The translations under genes and the position numbers were made by a program. Shown here piece after piece: positions 38,226 through 39,245 of a stretch of 39,245 bases of DNA; position 1 is the stretch's first letter; each line of letters opens with the position of its first letter. Under the pieces are notes generated by a model. The model was given only the letters and a program-made list of their open reading frames with translations. It made no database searches and was not told where the DNA came from. Source of the stretch: a virus. Location: IMG/VR virus record IMGVR_UViG_3300009285_002938, positions 1 through 39,245 of that record; one strand, 5' to 3'.

Positions 38226-38464
38226 GTGGACGTACTGAAAAAGCTGCTCGAAAAGCCGAACAGGAAAAACAAAAGGATTTTATAACTCGCAAAGACGCAT
38301 TTTTAAAAATGGTTAAAGAAGCTAGTTTAAAGTATAGATTAGACTTAGTAGGTACACTTCACTATGAATCTAATGGTGCTTTCCCTGCGATTACTATAGT
38401 TGATATTAAAGATAACTTTGGTCAAGTTGTTTCAGGGGTTAAAAAAGATATCCTAGTTAACTAA
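38222..38464 (+). CDS. Hypothetical protein, 80 aa
   Basis: It starts by ATGA overlap with the scaffold-like gene. A very basic/charged helix (RTEKAARKAEQEKQKDFITR) is followed by a small beta domain (YRLDLVGTLHYESNGAFPAI, TIVDIKDNFGQVVSG). The protein probably belongs to the same assembly operon. No family is recognised. Confidence 0.6.
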   Translation: MSGRTEKAARKAEQEKQKDFITRKDAFLKMVKEASLKYRLDLVGTLHYESNGAFPAITIVDIKDNFGQVVSGVKKDILVN

Positions 38465-38471
38465 TTTGTAG

Positions 38472-38477
38472 TATAAT
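38472..38477 (+). promoter_or_regulatory. -10 box TATAAT just upstream of a terminator
   Basis: A perfect TATAAT lies right after the 80-residue gene. A transcript starting near 38484 would reach the terminator hairpin within about 15 bases, giving a short RNA of roughly 45 nt unless it reads through to the HNH gene. There is no clear -35. Confidence 0.45.
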
Positions 38478-38496
38478 TATAGTTAGAGGTTCAATG

Positions 38497-38528
38497 AAAC
38501 CCAGGCGATTTTCGCCTGGGTTTTTTTT
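38497..38528 (+). terminator. Strong rho-independent terminator
   Basis: AAACCCAGGCGA pairs with TCGCCTGGGTTT (12 bp) around a TTT loop and ends in an eight-T run. It is the strongest terminator in the window and closes the scaffold-like operon. The HNH gene starts 14 nt after the T run. Confidence 0.85.
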
Positions 38529-38542
38529 AATAGAAAAAAGCT

Positions 38543-39091
38543 ATGTCATTTACATCAGAAACAGCAAAAATATATGGAATCCAAAAGGGACAAAAGCCTT
38601 GGAATACAGGATTGAAAGGATATACAAATACAGGTTCTTTTAAAAAAGGACAAGTTTCTCCTCGTAAAGGTATTAAATTAACCCAAGAAATAAAAAATAA
38701 ATTATCTTTAAGCCATATTGGAAAAAATATAGGGAAAAAACCAATATGGATAGGAAAAAAAATTAGTGCTTCAAAAATGGGGAAACCACAACCATGGAAT
38801 AGAGGAGAAAAAAATTATTTATGGAAAGGTGGAATTACGCCCATTAATACAGCAATAAGAGAATCTTTAGAATATGAGGAATGGAGAAGATCGGTTTTTG
38901 AGAGAGATAATTATACCTGTCAAGGATGTGGACAAGTTGGTGGCTATTTAGAAGCTGATCATATTAAACCATTTAGTATTTATATAGATTTGAGATTTGA
39001 ATTAAGTAATGGTAGAACTTTTTGTAAACTCTGTCATATAAAACTTGGATGGCGTGGATCACATATAAAAAGGGAGATTCAAAATGCTTAG
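38543..39091 (+). CDS. HNH homing endonuclease (NUMOD3 repeats + HNH)
   Basis: A 182-residue protein. Repeated Lys/Gly motifs of NUMOD3 type fill residues 12-100 (IQKGQKPWNTGLKGYTNTG, SLSHIGKNIG, ISASKMGKPQPWNRG). The nuclease core is WRRSVFERDNYTCQGCG, then YLEADHIKPFSIY, LSNGRTFCKLCHIKLG: a canonical HNH with two zinc-binding cysteine pairs and the catalytic DH. It ends 8 nt inside the next virion gene. It is a different HNH subfamily from the three HNH_3 enzymes earlier in the window, indicating independent arrival. Confidence 0.92.
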   Translation: MSFTSETAKIYGIQKGQKPWNTGLKGYTNTGSFKKGQVSPRKGIKLTQEIKNKLSLSHIGKNIGKKPIWIGKKISASKMGKPQPWNRGEKNYLWKGGITPINTAIRESLEYEEWRRSVFERDNYTCQGCGQVGGYLEADHIKPFSIYIDLRFELSNGRTFCKLCHIKLGWRGSHIKREIQNA

Positions 39092-39245
39092 TTTTCAAGA
39101 TATGTATACTTTAGTTCAGAATCTCACACAAGATACTAATAGCGATGCTTTAACTTTTGCAAAAGCAAATATAAATATTGGTCAGCACATTTTAGAAACT
39201 GAATTAGGTTCCTTTTTTACCGAGGAAACGTTTACAGATTTAACA
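39084..39245 (+). CDS. Neck/head-completion-like protein (3' partial)
   Basis: 54 codons are visible before the window ends. The start MLSFQDMYTLVQNLTQDTNS is followed by FAKANINIGQHILETELGSF, a pattern seen at the N-terminus of phage adaptor or tail-accessory proteins of about 200 residues that attach below the portal. AGGGAG lies upstream, within the end of the HNH gene. The length and true identity cannot be judged from this fragment. Confidence 0.6.
   Translation, partial: MLSFQDMYTLVQNLTQDTNSDALTFAKANINIGQHILETELGSFFTEETFTDLT

Noticed and set aside
1-39245. Genetic code with TGA recoded to Gly or Trp
   Set aside because: TGA cleanly ends many genes, for example groEL and several ATGA-overlapping genes, with no in-frame TGA inside recognisable domains.

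Overview
The window is most of a tailed double-stranded DNA bacteriophage genome (order Caudoviricetes by gene content), cut inside a structural gene at each end. It is AT-rich, uses standard bacterial stops (TAA, TAG and TGA all end genes, so TGA is not recoded), and almost every gene lies on the + strand in tightly overlapping runs, often with ATGA or similar stop-start overlaps. I recognise no DNA polymerase, RNA polymerase, integrase, CI-type repressor or tRNA. Shine-Dalgarno sites such as GGAGG occur, so the host is a bacterium, but its lineage cannot be read from the sequence. A large portal, a gpA-like terminase, internal/ejection-like proteins and no recognisable tape-measure protein suggest a short-tailed (podovirus-like) virion. 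This is an inference.

Layout: 1-7.2 kb, late virion genes: a huge beta-rich protein with a LamG domain interrupted by a polyglycine domain, a small tail-like protein, an HNH endonuclease and two internal-protein candidates. 7.3-10.6 kb, lysis and chaperone module: lytic transglycosylase, GroES co-chaperonin, XhlA-like membrane protein, AP2/HNH endonuclease, CHAP endolysin and holin-like proteins. 10.6-18.4 kb, early/replication module: small unknown genes, an HNH endonuclease behind a striking two-state RNA leader, a primase-helicase with iteron-like repeats inside its gene, an RHH regulator, a probable ssDNA-binding protein, an alanine-repeat protein and a membrane-anchored lysozyme-like protein. 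18.4-21.3 kb, a possible non-coding RNA, GroEL and small zinc-ribbon genes. 21.3-27.9 kb, packaging and head: small and large terminase, one minus-strand zinc protein, portal, major capsid protein, a capsid-associated protein and a mini DnaJ-type zinc protein. 27.9-36.7 kb, beta-helix and fibre-like proteins mixed with coiled-coil proteins, ending with a G8-like/beta-helix protein. 36.7-39.2 kb, scaffold-like and neck proteins with a fourth HNH gene.

The genes suggest a virus that packages with its own terminase, primes and unwinds its DNA with a primase-helicase but borrows the host polymerase, and brings a complete GroES/GroEL folding machine as two separately promoted genes. Regulation is unusually legible. 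At least ten genes have a TATAAT box, often as TGnTATAAT, placed 6-8 nt before the start codon, which predicts leaderless or nearly leaderless mRNAs. A second promoter class has a 23-24 nt leader carrying a small hairpin next to the ATG. Several terminators sit just upstream of start codons, where attenuation could act. No gene-free stretch exceeds 300 bases; the two largest gaps (11847-12048 and 18401-18638) both look like RNA-encoding or regulatory DNA.
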